Positions 31,921-42,215 of a stretch of 64,000 bases of DNA are shown piece by piece. The stretch spans positions 992,001-1,056,000 of the forward strand of contig NZ_CP113920.1 of assembly GCF_029395535.1 (NCBI RefSeq), read 5' to 3'. The position numbers were made by a program, and so were the translations under genes. Position 1 is the stretch's first letter; every line of letters begins with the position of its first letter. The notes below the pieces were generated by a model that was given only the letters and a program-made list of their open reading frames with translations, was not told the DNA's origin and ran no database searches. The stretch comes from Bifidobacterium sp. ESL0732. GTDB taxonomy: Bacteria; Actinomycetota; Actinomycetes; Actinomycetales; Bifidobacteriaceae.

Positions 31921-32362
31921 TTATGCTCCTGTACTCCTGTACACATTGTGTGCAATTGATTATTTTCTTCGGGCTCAAACCTTTGTTAATATTGATGTTC
32001 AGGTTCGTGCCCAATCGATGTTCACTTTACGTGTCGACTCAGACTTTTGGACGTTTTTTTGCATCTGTGTGCGATGTTGGGCTATTTTTGTGAAATAATG
32101 TTATATTCTACAAATAATTTGTGAGATTTTCGCACGTAAAAAAACAACTTACAAACGTTGAAATTGAGCCATAAACTCCGTAACGCCAAGGCTTAGCAAT
32201 GTTCGATTCACAGAAAATTCACGCGGCGTGTTGTTTTTTGTGATGTTGTTTTTTGTTTGTTCCACTTCCACCATCGAAACTCTTGATTTTGTCGCCTTGA
32301 ACCGCGAGAATGGACACTACTTTATATCTGTTTCATACTGAGATTATCTATAGGGAGAATCC
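31921..32362. other. Divergent intergenic region xfp/guaA
   Basis: 442 AT-rich bp holding the promoters of two highly expressed genes. The xfp leader carries a short direct repeat (TACAGGAG twice near 31926-31942). The guaA side ends with AGGGAGAA before ATG. No RNA gene or confident riboswitch was recognised; no guanine-aptamer-like core was found. Confidence 0.4.
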
Positions 32363-33925
32363 ATGGCAAAAGGTCCAGTGCTTGTCGTTGACTTCGGTGC
32401 ACAATATGCCCAGCTTATCGCGCGGCGCGTGCGTGAGGCGCATGTCTATTCCGAATTAGTACCGCATTCCATGCCGGTGGACGAGATGCTGGCGAAGGAT
32501 CCAAAGGCCATCATCCTTTCTGGTGGCCCCGCCTCAGTCTACGAGCCGGGCGCTCCGAAGATTGACAAGAAGATCTTCGATGCGGGCGTGCCGGTGCTGG
32601 GCATCTGCTATGGCTTCCAGGTTATGGCCAACGAGCTGGGAGGCAAGGTCGATAAGGCAGCGCTCGGTGAATACGGCAAGACCGAGGCCGTGATCGATGA
32701 TGCCGAAGGCGTACTTGCCGGTTCGCCGGACGAACAGACTACATGGATGAGCCATGGAGTCGCCGTCGAAAAAGCTCCAAAGGGCTTCAAAGTACTCGCG
32801 CATACCGAAGGTGCCCCTGTGGCCGCGATGGAGGACGAGTCCCGCAAACTTTATGGCGTGCAGTGGCATCCAGAAGTCAAGCACACTCCGCTTGGTAACG
32901 AGCTATTCTCCACGTTCCTTCACAAATGCGCCGGTCTGCCCAGTGATTGGGATGCCGACAATATTATTGACACGCAGGTCAAGAAAATCCGCGAGGAGGT
33001 CGGTGATGCCGAGGTCATCTGCGGGCTTTCCGGCGGTGTCGATTCCGCCGTTGCGGCGACTTTGGTGCACAAAGCCATCGGCGACCAGCTCACCTGTGTC
33101 TTCGTCGACCACGGCATGCTGCGCAAGGGTGAGGCCGAGCAGGTCCGCCATGATTTCGTCGAGGCCACGGGCATTCGTCTCATTGAAGTCGACGCTTCCG
33201 AAGAGTTCTTGGCCGCTCTGAAGGGAGTCACCGAGCCGGAACGCAAGCGCAAGATCATCGGCGAGAAGTTTATCCGCACCTTTGAGAAGGCCCAGAAGCA
33301 GGTCCTCGAGGAGGCCGGAGCCCGCGGCAAGGAAGTCAAATTCCTCGTGCAGGGCACGCTCTATCCGGATGTCGTTGAATCCGGCGGCGGCGACGGTGCG
33401 GCAAATATCAAGTCGCATCACAACGTCGGCGGACTGCCCAAGGACGTCAAGTTCAAGCTCATCGAGCCGTTGCGCAGTCTTTTCAAAGATGAGGTTCGTG
33501 CGATCGGCACCAAGCTCGGCCTTCCGGATAATATCGTCTGGCGCCAGCCGTTCCCAGGACCGGGTCTCGGCATCCGTATCATCGGTGAAGTCACCCGTGA
33601 ACGTCTTGATCTGCTTCGTGAGGCCGACGCCATCGCCCGCGAGGAAATGACCAAGGCCGGACTCGACCGCGACATCTGGCAGTGCCCGGTGGTCCTGCTC
33701 GCCAACGTCCATTCTGTGGGTGTACAGGGCGATGAACGCACGTACGGCTCGCCGATCGTGCTGCGTCCTATCTCTTCAGACGACGCGATGACCGCCGACT
33801 GGTACCGCCTGCCCTACGATGTGCTGGCCACGATTTCCACGCGCATCACCAACGAGTGCCGCGGCATCAACCGTGTGGTGCTGGACTGCACCTCCAAGCC
33901 GCCGGCCACCATCGAGTGGGAGTGA
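32363..33925 (+). CDS. guaA: GMP synthase (glutamine-hydrolysing)
   Basis: 520 residues. Class I glutamine amidotransferase domain first ([10 protein letters not shown]; nucleophile Cys in [18 protein letters not shown]), then the ATP-pyrophosphatase domain with the P-loop [15 protein letters not shown], then the C-terminal dimerisation domain with [16 protein letters not shown] and the terminal [12 protein letters not shown]. It converts XMP to GMP. Complete, with AGGGAG before ATG; a strong terminator follows. Confidence 0.97.
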   Translation: MAKGPVLVVDFGAQYAQLIARRVREAHVYSELVPHSMPVDEMLAKDPKAIILSGGPASVYEPGAPKIDKKIFDAGVPVLGICYGFQVMANELGGKVDKAALGEYGKTEAVIDDAEGVLAGSPDEQTTWMSHGVAVEKAPKGFKVLAHTEGAPVAAMEDESRKLYGVQWHPEVKHTPLGNELFSTFLHKCAGLPSDWDADNIIDTQVKKIREEVGDAEVICGLSGGVDSAVAATLVHKAIGDQLTCVFVDHGMLRKGEAEQVRHDFVEATGIRLIEVDASEEFLAALKGVTEPERKRKIIGEKFIRTFEKAQKQVLEEAGARGKEVKFLVQGTLYPDVVESGGGDGAANIKSHHNVGGLPKDVKFKLIEPLRSLFKDEVRAIGTKLGLPDNIVWRQPFPGPGLGIRIIGEVTRERLDLLREADAIAREEMTKAGLDRDIWQCPVVLLANVHSVGVQGDERTYGSPIVLRPISSDDAMTADWYRLPYDVLATISTRITNECRGINRVVLDCTSKPPATIEWE

Positions 33926-33949
33926 GCCAAGCAGACTTTTTGCCTGGAT

Positions 33950-33990
33950 GGTGTTGTGCCCGCATGCCAATACGGGCACAACGCCTTTTT
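33950..33990 (+). terminator. guaA terminator
   Basis: Perfect GC-rich arms GGTGTTGTGCCCG (33950-33962) and CGGGCACAACGCC (33973-33985), one G:U pair, followed by TTTTT. Confidence 0.9.
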
Positions 33991-34228
33991 GTTTATTCTG
34001 TTGGTTTGTGCAATAAACATATCGTTCCAGCGCCATGTGAAAGCTTTCGGCCCGGCACGGCTGCCTGAAGTGACTGAACCGATGGGAATCCGGAATATCA
34101 TTGATTTGATTGCATGGATCGATAACCTGTTCATGTGTTCGGCAATGTGAGATATAGCCTGACCCGAAATAACCCAAGAACGGTGATAATCAATCTGACA
34201 GTTTGCCGCTTTGAAAGGAAAATGAAAT
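33991..34228. other. Gap between guaA terminator and the acetyltransferase
   Basis: About 240 bp without a recognisable gene or RNA. The last bases (GAAAGGAAAATGAAAT) give the ribosome site of the next gene. Confidence 0.4.
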
Positions 34229-34708
34229 ATGGACAACGAATTGACATTCAGATATGCACAGCGAAAAGACGTTACGCTTATTCTGAAATTCATCAAGGAA
34301 CTTGCCGATTACGAGAAAATGCTGGACGAGGTCGTCGCCGATGAGGAAACGCTCGAGGAATGGATTTTCGACAAGCAGAAGGCGGAGGTCATTTTCGCCT
34401 GTCTTGGCCACAAGGAGATAGGCTTCGCACTGTTCTTCCATAATTTCTCGACGTTTTTGGGCAGAGCAGGCCTGTATCTGGAGGATTTGTATGTTTCGCC
34501 GGAATACAGGGGACACGGCTATGGTAAAGCGATATTGAAAGAGCTGGCCAGGATTGCCGTCGAGCGCAAATGCGGCCGTTTGGAATGGTGGTGCCTGGAC
34601 TGGAACAAGCCAAGCATCGATTTCTACCTGTCGTTGGGTGCCGAACAGATGTCCGATTGGACGACATACAGGATTGCCGGCGACACATTGAAAGAACTTG
34701 CACGATAG
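34229..34708 (+). CDS. GNAT-family N-acetyltransferase (diamine acetyltransferase-like)
   Basis: 159 residues. The pattern RYAQRKDVTLILKFIKELADYEKM, then GFALFFHNFSTFLGRAGLYLEDLYVSPEYRGHGYGKAILKELARIA, then LEWWCLDWNKPSIDFYLSLGAE is that of the spermidine/spermine (SAT1-like) branch of GNAT. The acetyl-CoA-binding motif is RGHGYG. The substrate may be a polyamine, lysine-like amine or other primary amine. ATG 34229 with AAGGAAAATG upstream. Single gene. Confidence 0.85.
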   Translation: MDNELTFRYAQRKDVTLILKFIKELADYEKMLDEVVADEETLEEWIFDKQKAEVIFACLGHKEIGFALFFHNFSTFLGRAGLYLEDLYVSPEYRGHGYGKAILKELARIAVERKCGRLEWWCLDWNKPSIDFYLSLGAEQMSDWTTYRIAGDTLKELAR

Positions 34709-34903
34709 AAAAACAAATCCGTCGGTAGGTCGGTTACTGTAGATAGTGCGAAATTGACGGCTTATAGTTTCAACCCGCCGGGTTGTTGCCGGTCGTTCGA
34801 TTGAGATGATGCCAAAATATAATGTCACGATGCCTTGTTCGCCTGCAAAGGTGAGAGATGATAGGCATGATTGAGTCAACGAACAGTTTAGGAGGATTGA
34901 TAA

Positions 34904-36118
34904 GTGAGCAAGCATATGAGCAGGGGCGCATGGCTGGTGGTTTTGGGATTGATACTGGCCGGTGCGAACTTGCGTATGCCGATCACTATGATGCCGCCGC
35001 TGCTGAACGATCTGAAGGCCGAAATCGGCTTGCCGACTTCACTGGCGGGGTTGCTGACCACCATCCCGTTGTTGGGATTCGCGTTCGCCTCGCCTCTGAT
35101 GGGTAAGTTCGGTGCCAAACACGGCAGCGACAAAGTGCTTGTCGTTTCGCTGATTATTCTGAGCGTCGGCAGTTACCTGCGCGTCATTCCCTCTTCTTGG
35201 GCTCTGATGATTGGGACGGCCGTTCTCGGAATCGGCATCGCGGGCGGCAACGTCTTGCTGCCGGCGGTCATCAAGGACCGTTTTCCGCAAAACATCGCTG
35301 GCATGACCACGCTTTACACCATGGCTCAGGTGATCGTCGCCTCGCTGGGCACCGCCACCTCCGGTATCGTCGCTTCGAGAATTGGCATCCAGTCCAGTAT
35401 GGCGACGTTTGCGCTGGTGGGACCTGTCGCGCTTGTCGTATGGATTGCCATTGCGGTGCTCAACCAGCGCCATTCCGGCTCGTCACACGATGCCGTCGAA
35501 GCCAGTGTCGACCGTCCGATGATCGACAGAACACCGTGGCGTTCGCCGTTGGCTTGGGTGATTCTGGCTTACTTTGGCCTACAATCGATGCTTTATTACT
35601 CGTTGCTCACATGGTTGCCATCGATGTGGCAGGAGGCCGGTTTCAGCGCTGTCGCTGCGGGCAATCTCGCCACGATCTTCCAGCTCACCGGCATGCCCTT
35701 GACGCTGACGGTGCCGATGATCGCCGAGCACAAACACGGGCTGTCCATTATCAACGGCATCGTAGGTGGCGGGTTTGCCTTGGGTGTACTGGGTATTCTC
35801 GTTCCAGGCGCGAACCTTCCGCTCAATGTGGTGGCCTCCGCCCTGATGGGCATGGCCTCGGCTGCGGCGTTCAGCATCTGCGTGATTTTCTTCCAGAAGC
35901 GCACTTCGAACGCGGCTGACACCGCCCGCCTTTCCGGCATGGCCCAGTCCGGTGGCTACCTGCTGGCCGCGGTCGGTCCGGTGGCGCTCGGTGCACTAGA
36001 TGGTGCCCTGCATTCTTGGACGCCGATTATCGTACTGGTCCTTGTTGTCGTCGTCCTGATGTTCCTTTCCGGCATCGTCGTGATTCGCCATCGCGATATC
36101 TATGAGGGGCTAGACTGA
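34904..36118 (+). CDS. MFS transporter, CynX/NimT-like
   Basis: 404 residues, twelve hydrophobic helices. The N-terminal SRGAWLVVLGLILAGANLRMPITMMPPLLNDLKAEIGLPTS resembles the CynX/NimT cyanate-permease group, which includes exporters of small anions and of nitroimidazole-like drugs. The GTG start at 34904 is chosen because AGGAGG stands seven bases before it. It lies 36 bp before the aldo-keto reductase and is probably co-transcribed with it. The substrate is unknown. Confidence 0.82.
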   Translation: MSKHMSRGAWLVVLGLILAGANLRMPITMMPPLLNDLKAEIGLPTSLAGLLTTIPLLGFAFASPLMGKFGAKHGSDKVLVVSLIILSVGSYLRVIPSSWALMIGTAVLGIGIAGGNVLLPAVIKDRFPQNIAGMTTLYTMAQVIVASLGTATSGIVASRIGIQSSMATFALVGPVALVVWIAIAVLNQRHSGSSHDAVEASVDRPMIDRTPWRSPLAWVILAYFGLQSMLYYSLLTWLPSMWQEAGFSAVAAGNLATIFQLTGMPLTLTVPMIAEHKHGLSIINGIVGGGFALGVLGILVPGANLPLNVVASALMGMASAAAFSICVIFFQKRTSNAADTARLSGMAQSGGYLLAAVGPVALGALDGALHSWTPIIVLVLVVVVLMFLSGIVVIRHRDIYEGLD

Positions 36119-36154
36119 ATATCATCAGTCTTAAACAACCGAAAGGCAGAAGCA

Positions 36155-37003
36155 ATGACGATTCTTACTGATACCTATACACTCAATAACGGAGTGAAGA
36201 TTCCGAAGATCGGTTTCGGCACTTGGCAGATTCCCGATGGGGAAGTGGCCTACGATTCGGTGCGGATGGCACTGGACGTAGGCTATCGCCACATCGATAC
36301 CGCCTACGTGTACGGCAACGAACGCAGCGTTGGACGTGCCATCAGAGAATCGGGAATCGACCGTGATGAGATTTTCGTGACCTCGAAGCTGCCGGCAGAA
36401 GTGAAGCAGGCCGACGGGGTCTTGCCTCATTTCGAGAAGACGATGAAAAACCTCGGTCTCGACACGCTTGACCTTTACCTGATTCACGCACCATGGCCTT
36501 GGGAACATGCCGGAACGATGCGCATGGATGATGAGAATCTGGCCGTGTGGGCCGAGATGGAGAAGATCTATCGTTCAGGCCGTGTCCGAGCCATCGGTGT
36601 ATCGAATTTCGACGACCATGACCTCAAAAACATTCTTGATCATTCGGACGTGACTCCCGCTGCTAACCAGATCCAGTATTATATTGGTGCAACAGAGCCG
36701 AGGAACAGGACATTTGCGCAATCCCATGGCCAGCTGATCGAGGCCTATTCGCCGCTGGCCACCGGAGGGTTGCTCTCTTCGCCCGAACTTAAGACAATGG
36801 CCGAAAAGTACGGGGTCTCCACCGCCCAGCTAGCGATTCGCTTCTGCCTGCAGAACGGTGTATTGCCACTCCCCAAGGCGACGAGTCGCGAGCATATCGA
36901 AGCCAACGCGCAGGTCGATTTCACCATCGAAGGCGCGGATATGGACAAGCTGAACGCCTTCGCCGATCCGAACCCCGACAACCATAATCCCAGCCAGCGG
37001 TAA
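36155..37003 (+). CDS. Aldo/keto reductase
   Basis: 282 residues, NADPH-dependent alpha-beta barrel oxidoreductase of the 2,5-diketo-D-gluconate reductase type. Motifs: IPKIGFGTWQIPDGE, GYRHIDTAYVYGNE (catalytic Asp and Tyr), VTSKLPAE (catalytic Lys), LYLIHAPWP (His), VRAIGVSNFDDHDL, and PLPKATSREHIEAN for cofactor binding. ATG with AAAGGCAG upstream. It may reduce aldehydes or diketones; no specific substrate can be assigned. Confidence 0.9.
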   Translation: MTILTDTYTLNNGVKIPKIGFGTWQIPDGEVAYDSVRMALDVGYRHIDTAYVYGNERSVGRAIRESGIDRDEIFVTSKLPAEVKQADGVLPHFEKTMKNLGLDTLDLYLIHAPWPWEHAGTMRMDDENLAVWAEMEKIYRSGRVRAIGVSNFDDHDLKNILDHSDVTPAANQIQYYIGATEPRNRTFAQSHGQLIEAYSPLATGGLLSSPELKTMAEKYGVSTAQLAIRFCLQNGVLPLPKATSREHIEANAQVDFTIEGADMDKLNAFADPNPDNHNPSQR

Positions 37004-37146
37004 TAGAAATATGATGCGTGTGCTTTCCGTTGGTTGGTTTTATTCGAGAACGGAATTTCTCTGAGATTTTCACTACTGGTGGTACTCGCCAACAGAGGTG
37101 ATTTAATAGAACAGTGTCTGCTTGTCATTAAACGAGGAGGAATATC

Positions 37147-38319
37147 ATGAACGAACAAGAAGCCATGGATTTGCTACGCAAGTTCATTGGGTTGCATACC
37201 GAAAACGGCAACGAGAAGGTCGTCGCCGACGAGATCAAAGCAATCTTTGATAAGGCTGACGTGCCGTGCAAAGTTTTGCCACTTGAGGACGATCCGACCC
37301 GCGCCAACCTGGTAGCCGAACTCGGGCACGGCGATCCGATTCTCGGCATCACCGGGCATATGGATACTGTATCGGCTCAGCAGGAAGGCTGGAAGACCGA
37401 TCCATTCGAGCTTACTGAAGACGGCGATCTGGTGTATGGCCGTGGCGTCACCGATATGAAGGCAGGTCTTGCCGCCATGGTCTTCGCCATGCTCGACTTG
37501 AAGAAGCACGAGGACAAGATGCACGGCACCGTGCGTTTTCTGGCTACCGCAGGTGAGGAAGTCGGCATGCCGGGTGCTGCGGCGCTCGAAAAGCAGGGTT
37601 ATATGAAAGGCGTGGAGGCACTGCTCGTCGGCGAACCTTCCGGTTATAACATCGTCTATGCCACTAAAGGCGAGCTCAATCTCAACATCGCGATGAAAGG
37701 CAAGGCCGCGCACAGCTCGACGCCTGCACTCGGCATCAACGCGGTGGAGAACCTGCTTGAGTTCCTCGATACTGTTTCCAAGCGTATCAAGACGGCGGCT
37801 GCAGATAAAAGCAATCCCGACCTCGGCGATACCGTATACAACATCGACGTCATACGTGGCGGCCAGCAGGTCAACGCCATCCCTGAATCGGCCAACGCCG
37901 AGATCAACATCCGCGTCATCCCCGAATTTGACAACAAGGAGATTCTGGCGATTGTTGATGAGGAAGTCGAGAAGTTCAACAAGAGCCACAAGGCGAGTGT
38001 CTCCTATACCGTCGGCATGGATATCATTCCCGTCATCGGGCCGAAAAGCGCCAAGCTCGTCGATATCGTCAAGTCCGTGGGGGAGCGCCACTTAAACGAG
38101 CAGGGCAAGTCCGCCGAAATTCCGATGTTCGGCGTTTCCGGCGGCACCGACGGCAGCGTGCTCCTGCTCGATAGCCCCAAGGACACCGCCTACGTGATGT
38201 TCGGACCGGGCAACGACACGATGCACTGCGTCAACGAAAGTCTGCCCAAGGCGATGTACTTCGACTTCATCGGCATCTACAACGACATCATCGACGAATA
38301 CATGGGAATTAGCAAGTAG
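37147..38319 (+). CDS. M20-family metallopeptidase (ArgE/DapE-like deacylase)
   Basis: 390 residues. Metal and catalytic motifs: GITGHMDTVSA, YGRGVTDMKAGLAAM, ATAGEEVGMPGA (catalytic Glu), LLVGEPSGYN, then the lid domain with KGKAAHSSTPALGINAVENLLEFL, and a C-terminal MFGPGNDTMHCVNESL. Closest in style to acetylornithine deacetylase/succinyl-diaminopimelate desuccinylase proteins of Gram-positives. GAGGAGG before ATG. It is a single gene, so it could serve lysine synthesis or peptide/amide salvage. Confidence 0.87.
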   Translation: MNEQEAMDLLRKFIGLHTENGNEKVVADEIKAIFDKADVPCKVLPLEDDPTRANLVAELGHGDPILGITGHMDTVSAQQEGWKTDPFELTEDGDLVYGRGVTDMKAGLAAMVFAMLDLKKHEDKMHGTVRFLATAGEEVGMPGAAALEKQGYMKGVEALLVGEPSGYNIVYATKGELNLNIAMKGKAAHSSTPALGINAVENLLEFLDTVSKRIKTAAADKSNPDLGDTVYNIDVIRGGQQVNAIPESANAEINIRVIPEFDNKEILAIVDEEVEKFNKSHKASVSYTVGMDIIPVIGPKSAKLVDIVKSVGERHLNEQGKSAEIPMFGVSGGTDGSVLLLDSPKDTAYVMFGPGNDTMHCVNESLPKAMYFDFIGIYNDIIDEYMGISK

Positions 38320-38380
38320 CCTAATGCATTTCGGCGTGATTCGGTATCAGTCGGCTTCCCGATTGTGCCAGTGAACGGCA

Positions 38381-38425
38381 AAAAGTGGTCTTATCGAATA
38401 GATAAATTTCGGTGAGACCACTTTT
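38381..38425. terminator. Bidirectional terminator M20 peptidase/pbuX
   Basis: AAAAGTGGTCT (38381-38391) pairs with AGACCACTTTT (38415-38425), continued by a few G:U-tolerant pairs, with T-rich sequence on both strands. Confidence 0.8.
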
Positions 38426-38532
38426 GTGTCAACGATTTCCGTCATCGAAAGATGAATTTTCCGTTGATGGATGAAGCTTTTGCGGTGTCAGAGCAGCAAT
38501 GTGATACCCCAAGTGCGGCAGCTGTTTTATTT

Positions 38533-40095
38533 TCAGTCTTTGGCTTCCGTCGTATCGTTTTCGCCGGAACCGCTATGAGTGTTGACGAGGAAATGTTCCT
38601 CACTGGGAAGCACGGCGTTCAAAATTACTGCGACCACGAACGAGACCGCAATGCAGTTGGTGGCAAAAATCGACTGGAAGAGCTGCGGGAACTGGGCGAA
38701 GATGCCTCCGACCTGCGTGAAGCCGATGCCGATGGTGAGCGAGAGCGCTGCGATGGTGGTGTTGCGCTGACTGAAGCCAGCTTCGGCGATCATCTGGAAG
38801 CCGGAGAGGATGATGTTGCCAAACATCATGATGGTGCAGCCGCCGAGCACCGCCTGCGGCATGGAGTTGAACAGCTGGGCCACGCCAGGCACAAAGCTGG
38901 CGAGGATGAGGATGAGCCCGCCGGAAAGAATGACCTTACGGTTGACCACTTTGGTGACCGCGACCAGCCCGATGTTCTGGGCAAACGACGTGAGCGGCAG
39001 GCAGCCAAACAGGCCGGAAACAGTGGAGATCAGTCCGTCGCCGGCGATGGCTCCCGAAGTCTCCTTGTCGGTGGGCAAACGATTCAGACCGACCTGAGAA
39101 AGCGCTGCGGTATCACCCAGAACCTCGACGGAGGAAACGACATAGAGCAGTGCGAAGGAAATGATGGAGCCGATGTCGAATGTCGGGGCGAACGGCATGA
39201 AATGGGGGAGGCTTACGACCTGCAGATGCTGGAAGCCTGAGAAATCAACCTTGCCCATCGGTATGGCGACGATATAGCCTACGACCAGACCGAAGAGGAT
39301 GGAAAGCTGTTTGACGGTGCCTTTCATCAACAGCTGGAAGGCGAGGCAGGCGACCAGCGAGATGAGGCCCAGCGTGAGGTTCTGCCAGCTGCCGAAGTCT
39401 TTGGCGCCTGATCCGCCGCCAAACGAGGAAGCGCCGGTGGAAAGCAGGGAGAAACCGATCGAGGTTACGACGATGGCGGAGACGATCGGCGGCACGTATT
39501 TCTTCCAGAATGTGGCGGTCAGGCCCAGTACCAGCTCAAGCAGGCCACCCACGATAATGGCTCCGACCAAAGCACCGTAGCCTTGTTTACCGACGATGGC
39601 GGTGGCTGCGGCGACATAGGTGAATGAGATGCCGGTAACCATCGGCAGGCGGCTGCCGACGCGCCAGAGCGGATAAAGCTGCAGACAGGTGCCGAGGCCG
39701 GCTACCAGCAGGCCATTCTGGATGATCATCGCCGACTGTGCAGGCGTCAGGTGAGCGGCAGCCGTCACCAGGAAGATCGGGGCGAGATTGGCGACGAACA
39801 TCGCCATGACGTGCTGCAGGCCAAAGGGGACGCCGCGCCAGAAGGAAATCTGCCCATCGAGGCTGGTCAGTGCCTCTTCGGTACTGGGTTTTGGCTGTTT
39901 TGATTTCCGTGCGCTAGGATTGTCGTTTTGCTTGTTCCACGGCAGGTGGGAGGCAAACCCTGAAGCGTTATTATCTGCTGCTGTCTGCTTGGTTGATGAA
40001 GCCGCGGCCGATTTGCCGTCAGACTCGTTTTGATTATTTGGGATGATATTTGCTGGTTCGGCCTCTTCGTGAGTGCCGTGCTGATCAGTGCTCAA
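38533..40095 (-). CDS. pbuX: Xanthine/uracil permease (NCS2 family)
   Basis: 520 residues with about twelve to fourteen membrane helices after an unusual hydrophilic N-terminal tail of about 85 residues. Family marks: GVPFGLQHVMAMFVANLAPIFLV, QLYPLWRVGSRLPMVTGISFTYVAAA, the long VEVLGDTAALSQVG signature with its Glu, and CLPLTSFAQNIGLVAVTKVVNRKV. The start is uncertain: TTG 40095 is the first possible start and its ribosome site is weak; a later non-ATG start would shorten the tail. It lies 93 bp downstream of xpt, the usual xanthine salvage pairing. Confidence 0.88.
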   Translation of the reverse strand: MSTDQHGTHEEAEPANIIPNNQNESDGKSAAASSTKQTAADNNASGFASHLPWNKQNDNPSARKSKQPKPSTEEALTSLDGQISFWRGVPFGLQHVMAMFVANLAPIFLVTAAAHLTPAQSAMIIQNGLLVAGLGTCLQLYPLWRVGSRLPMVTGISFTYVAAATAIVGKQGYGALVGAIIVGGLLELVLGLTATFWKKYVPPIVSAIVVTSIGFSLLSTGASSFGGGSGAKDFGSWQNLTLGLISLVACLAFQLLMKGTVKQLSILFGLVVGYIVAIPMGKVDFSGFQHLQVVSLPHFMPFAPTFDIGSIISFALLYVVSSVEVLGDTAALSQVGLNRLPTDKETSGAIAGDGLISTVSGLFGCLPLTSFAQNIGLVAVTKVVNRKVILSGGLILILASFVPGVAQLFNSMPQAVLGGCTIMMFGNIILSGFQMIAEAGFSQRNTTIAALSLTIGIGFTQVGGIFAQFPQLFQSIFATNCIAVSFVVAVILNAVLPSEEHFLVNTHSGSGENDTTEAKD

Positions 40096-40188
40096 AGGGT
40101 CTCTTTTCTTGATGAAATTGAGATAGTGCTGACAGCTGAAAGTTTATGCTCACCAGTAGGCAGAACGGGTTCAGGGCGTTTCTTAAGA

Positions 40189-40767
40189 CTATGCGAATTC
40201 GACGGTTCCGCTTTCGCCATCCATGGCCTTGACGATGGCTAGCGATGCAACTTCATAACCGGCTTCACGCAGTTCCTTGCCACCGCGCTGGAAGCCTTTT
40301 TCGATGGCGATGCCAATGCCTTCGATGACGACGCCAGCTTCGTTGCAGATGTCGATGAGACCGTGCATGGCCTTGCCGTTGGCGAGAAAATCGTCGATGA
40401 GCAAAACGTGCTCGCCGGGGTTCAGGAAGCGCTTCGAGACGATGACCGGGAATTCCTTCTGTTTGGTATAGGAATAGACTTTTGCCGTGTACTGGTCGCC
40501 GTCGAGATTGATGGACTGGGTTTTCTTGGCGAAAACGACGGGGCAGTTGCCGAAGTGCTGGGCCGCGATGCAGGCGATGCCAATGCCGCTGGCCTCGATG
40601 GTCAGGATCTTGTCGATTTTCTTGCCGGCGAAGATGCGGGCCCATTCGGCACCCATATGGTCGAACAACGTCACGTCGCACTGGTGGTTAAGGAAGGCAT
40701 CGACCTTGAGCACCTCGCCTGGTTTCACGGTTCCGTCCCGACGAATCCTATCTTCAAGTTCCTTCAT
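40189..40767 (-). CDS. xpt: Xanthine phosphoribosyltransferase
   Basis: 192 residues: xanthine plus PRPP gives XMP, which guaA can then aminate. Marks: [31 protein letters not shown] at the N terminus, [19 protein letters not shown], and the PRPP loop [18 protein letters not shown] with GAGAGGA upstream. In Firmicutes a guanine riboswitch often precedes xpt-pbuX; I looked in the 200 bp upstream and saw no such aptamer. Confidence 0.95.
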   Translation of the reverse strand: MKELEDRIRRDGTVKPGEVLKVDAFLNHQCDVTLFDHMGAEWARIFAGKKIDKILTIEASGIGIACIAAQHFGNCPVVFAKKTQSINLDGDQYTAKVYSYTKQKEFPVIVSKRFLNPGEHVLLIDDFLANGKAMHGLIDICNEAGVVIEGIGIAIEKGFQRGGKELREAGYEVASLAIVKAMDGESGTVEFA

Positions 40768-40967
40768 GTCATCCTCTCGTTTCCGTCGGCAAGTGGTTAC
40801 TGCGATGCCCCTGCAACGCGCATATATGGTCTACGAGCATAATCACGGGAGGTGACGTTCGCCAAAAATGTTGGGCAAACATGATTAGTTCTATCAGGCA
40901 AGACTATAAAGACGTTTTCAAACAGACCAGAATCACTAGATATCGGGCTGGTAATCACATCGGAAAA

Positions 40968-42215
40968 TTATTGACGGAAAAGATAATCTGGGGAAAGGCT
41001 TTCTTCCGTGCCTTCGACCATACATCCCACAACTCCTCCCAATCTTCCGAGGCAACTGCGTCGAATGACCAGATTTCGTGTCGCCAATGGCCGCGTGAGG
41101 CTATAAACGCTCGTGCGGATTTGTGTGATGAGCTCATCGCTGTTTTCTGCAATGAGACCGAATATCATTACCTGTCGTGGATTAAGTATATTGCAAAGAT
41201 ATGCCACGGCTTGTCCTATGGCTTTCCCGGCCATTCTGACCACGTTCTGTGCGTTTTCATCATGTTGTTGAAGTTGTTTGATCAACTCCTCAACTGTCGC
41301 AATTTGTTTGTCTGGGCTGACTCTGTTGAACTCTTCGAGCATGGCCGGCAAAGATGCAATTGTTTCCAAGCAACCTGTCATACCACACTTGCATTTTCTG
41401 GTGTTTCGGGGGTCGAAAGACGTGTGCCCTATTTCTCCGGCTGATCCATCGAAGCCATGGAATATCTCACCTTCGACGTCCACGATTCCGGCCCCGATAC
41501 CGGTGGCGACTTTGATAGCAATCAATGGTCTTTGGTCGGCGGGGACGGCGGCGGTCTCGCCAAGAGCGTGGATATTAACGTCATTGTCGGTGGAAACAGG
41601 ACAATGCATCAGTTCGGACATGGTTTTGCCGGGATTTGATACATCCCATCCAGGCATGATCGGGGGCCTGAACAGTTCATGGGTTTTGACGTCTATTCTA
41701 CCTGGCAAGTCGATGACGCAATGTCTGAACTTCTGATCTGGGGTCAGTTCATTCCTAAGTTTTTCCAACTGCTCGCTCACTTGTTTGAGAAGTTGGTCGG
41801 GAGCGTGCGTCTTAACGCTGATTAATTGGTTTTGATAGCCGATGATATGCAGGTTCATATCGGCGATGGCGAGCGTGGTGTGTTCTGCTCCAATATCTGC
41901 GATTCCCAATATCCCCAAGGAAGGAGAAATCTGCAATTTGTTTGCCGGACGGCCGCGGTCGGTTTCAATGACGCCATTGTTGGAAATGATTCCTTTTCGC
42001 ATCAGGTAATCGATGTCGGAAGTTATGGTCGATCTTGAAAATCCTGTAATACGTCCAAGCGACGCCTTGCTTTGTGCTTTTCCTGATGCAATAAGCCTAC
42101 ACAGAAGGGAAAGCATCTGTGTCCTGCCCGCTACCGTCATCGACGGAATTTGCGGCAGAGAAAGCTCGGGAAGCGTCGGATTTCTCACAATTGAATCGTC
42201 ATTGATATATGTCAT
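40968..42215 (-). CDS. ROK-family transcriptional repressor
   Basis: 415 residues: an N-terminal winged helix (QMLSLLCRLIASGKAQSKASLGRITGFSRSTITSDIDYLMRKGII) followed by a ROK kinase-like sugar domain, with IKVATGIGAGIVDVEGEIFHGFDGSAGEIGH and the zinc motif CKCGMTGCLE. The ATP-binding residues look relaxed, as in repressors such as NagC and Mlc. ATG has a weak AGGA site and follows a TATAAT box by 12 bases. It is divergent from the allulose-type operon and most probably represses it. Confidence 0.9.
   Translation of the reverse strand: MTYINDDSIVRNPTLPELSLPQIPSMTVAGRTQMLSLLCRLIASGKAQSKASLGRITGFSRSTITSDIDYLMRKGIISNNGVIETDRGRPANKLQISPSLGILGIADIGAEHTTLAIADMNLHIIGYQNQLISVKTHAPDQLLKQVSEQLEKLRNELTPDQKFRHCVIDLPGRIDVKTHELFRPPIMPGWDVSNPGKTMSELMHCPVSTDNDVNIHALGETAAVPADQRPLIAIKVATGIGAGIVDVEGEIFHGFDGSAGEIGHTSFDPRNTRKCKCGMTGCLETIASLPAMLEEFNRVSPDKQIATVEELIKQLQQHDENAQNVVRMAGKAIGQAVAYLCNILNPRQVMIFGLIAENSDELITQIRTSVYSLTRPLATRNLVIRRSCLGRLGGVVGCMVEGTEESLSPDYLFRQ

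Noticed and set aside
27652-31959. Very long plus-strand open frame (1435 codons) across pta and xfp
   Set aside because: It is antisense to two certain, highly expressed genes whose codon bias removes stop codons from the opposite strand; its protein is low-complexity Val/Gly/Leu/Asp-rich and matches nothing.
38452-39240. 262-codon frame antisense to pbuX
   Set aside because: Highly charged mirror of a membrane-protein gene, with no family features.
40768-40967. Guanine riboswitch before xpt-pbuX
   Set aside because: The conserved aptamer core and loop-loop sequences were not found in the 200 bp upstream.
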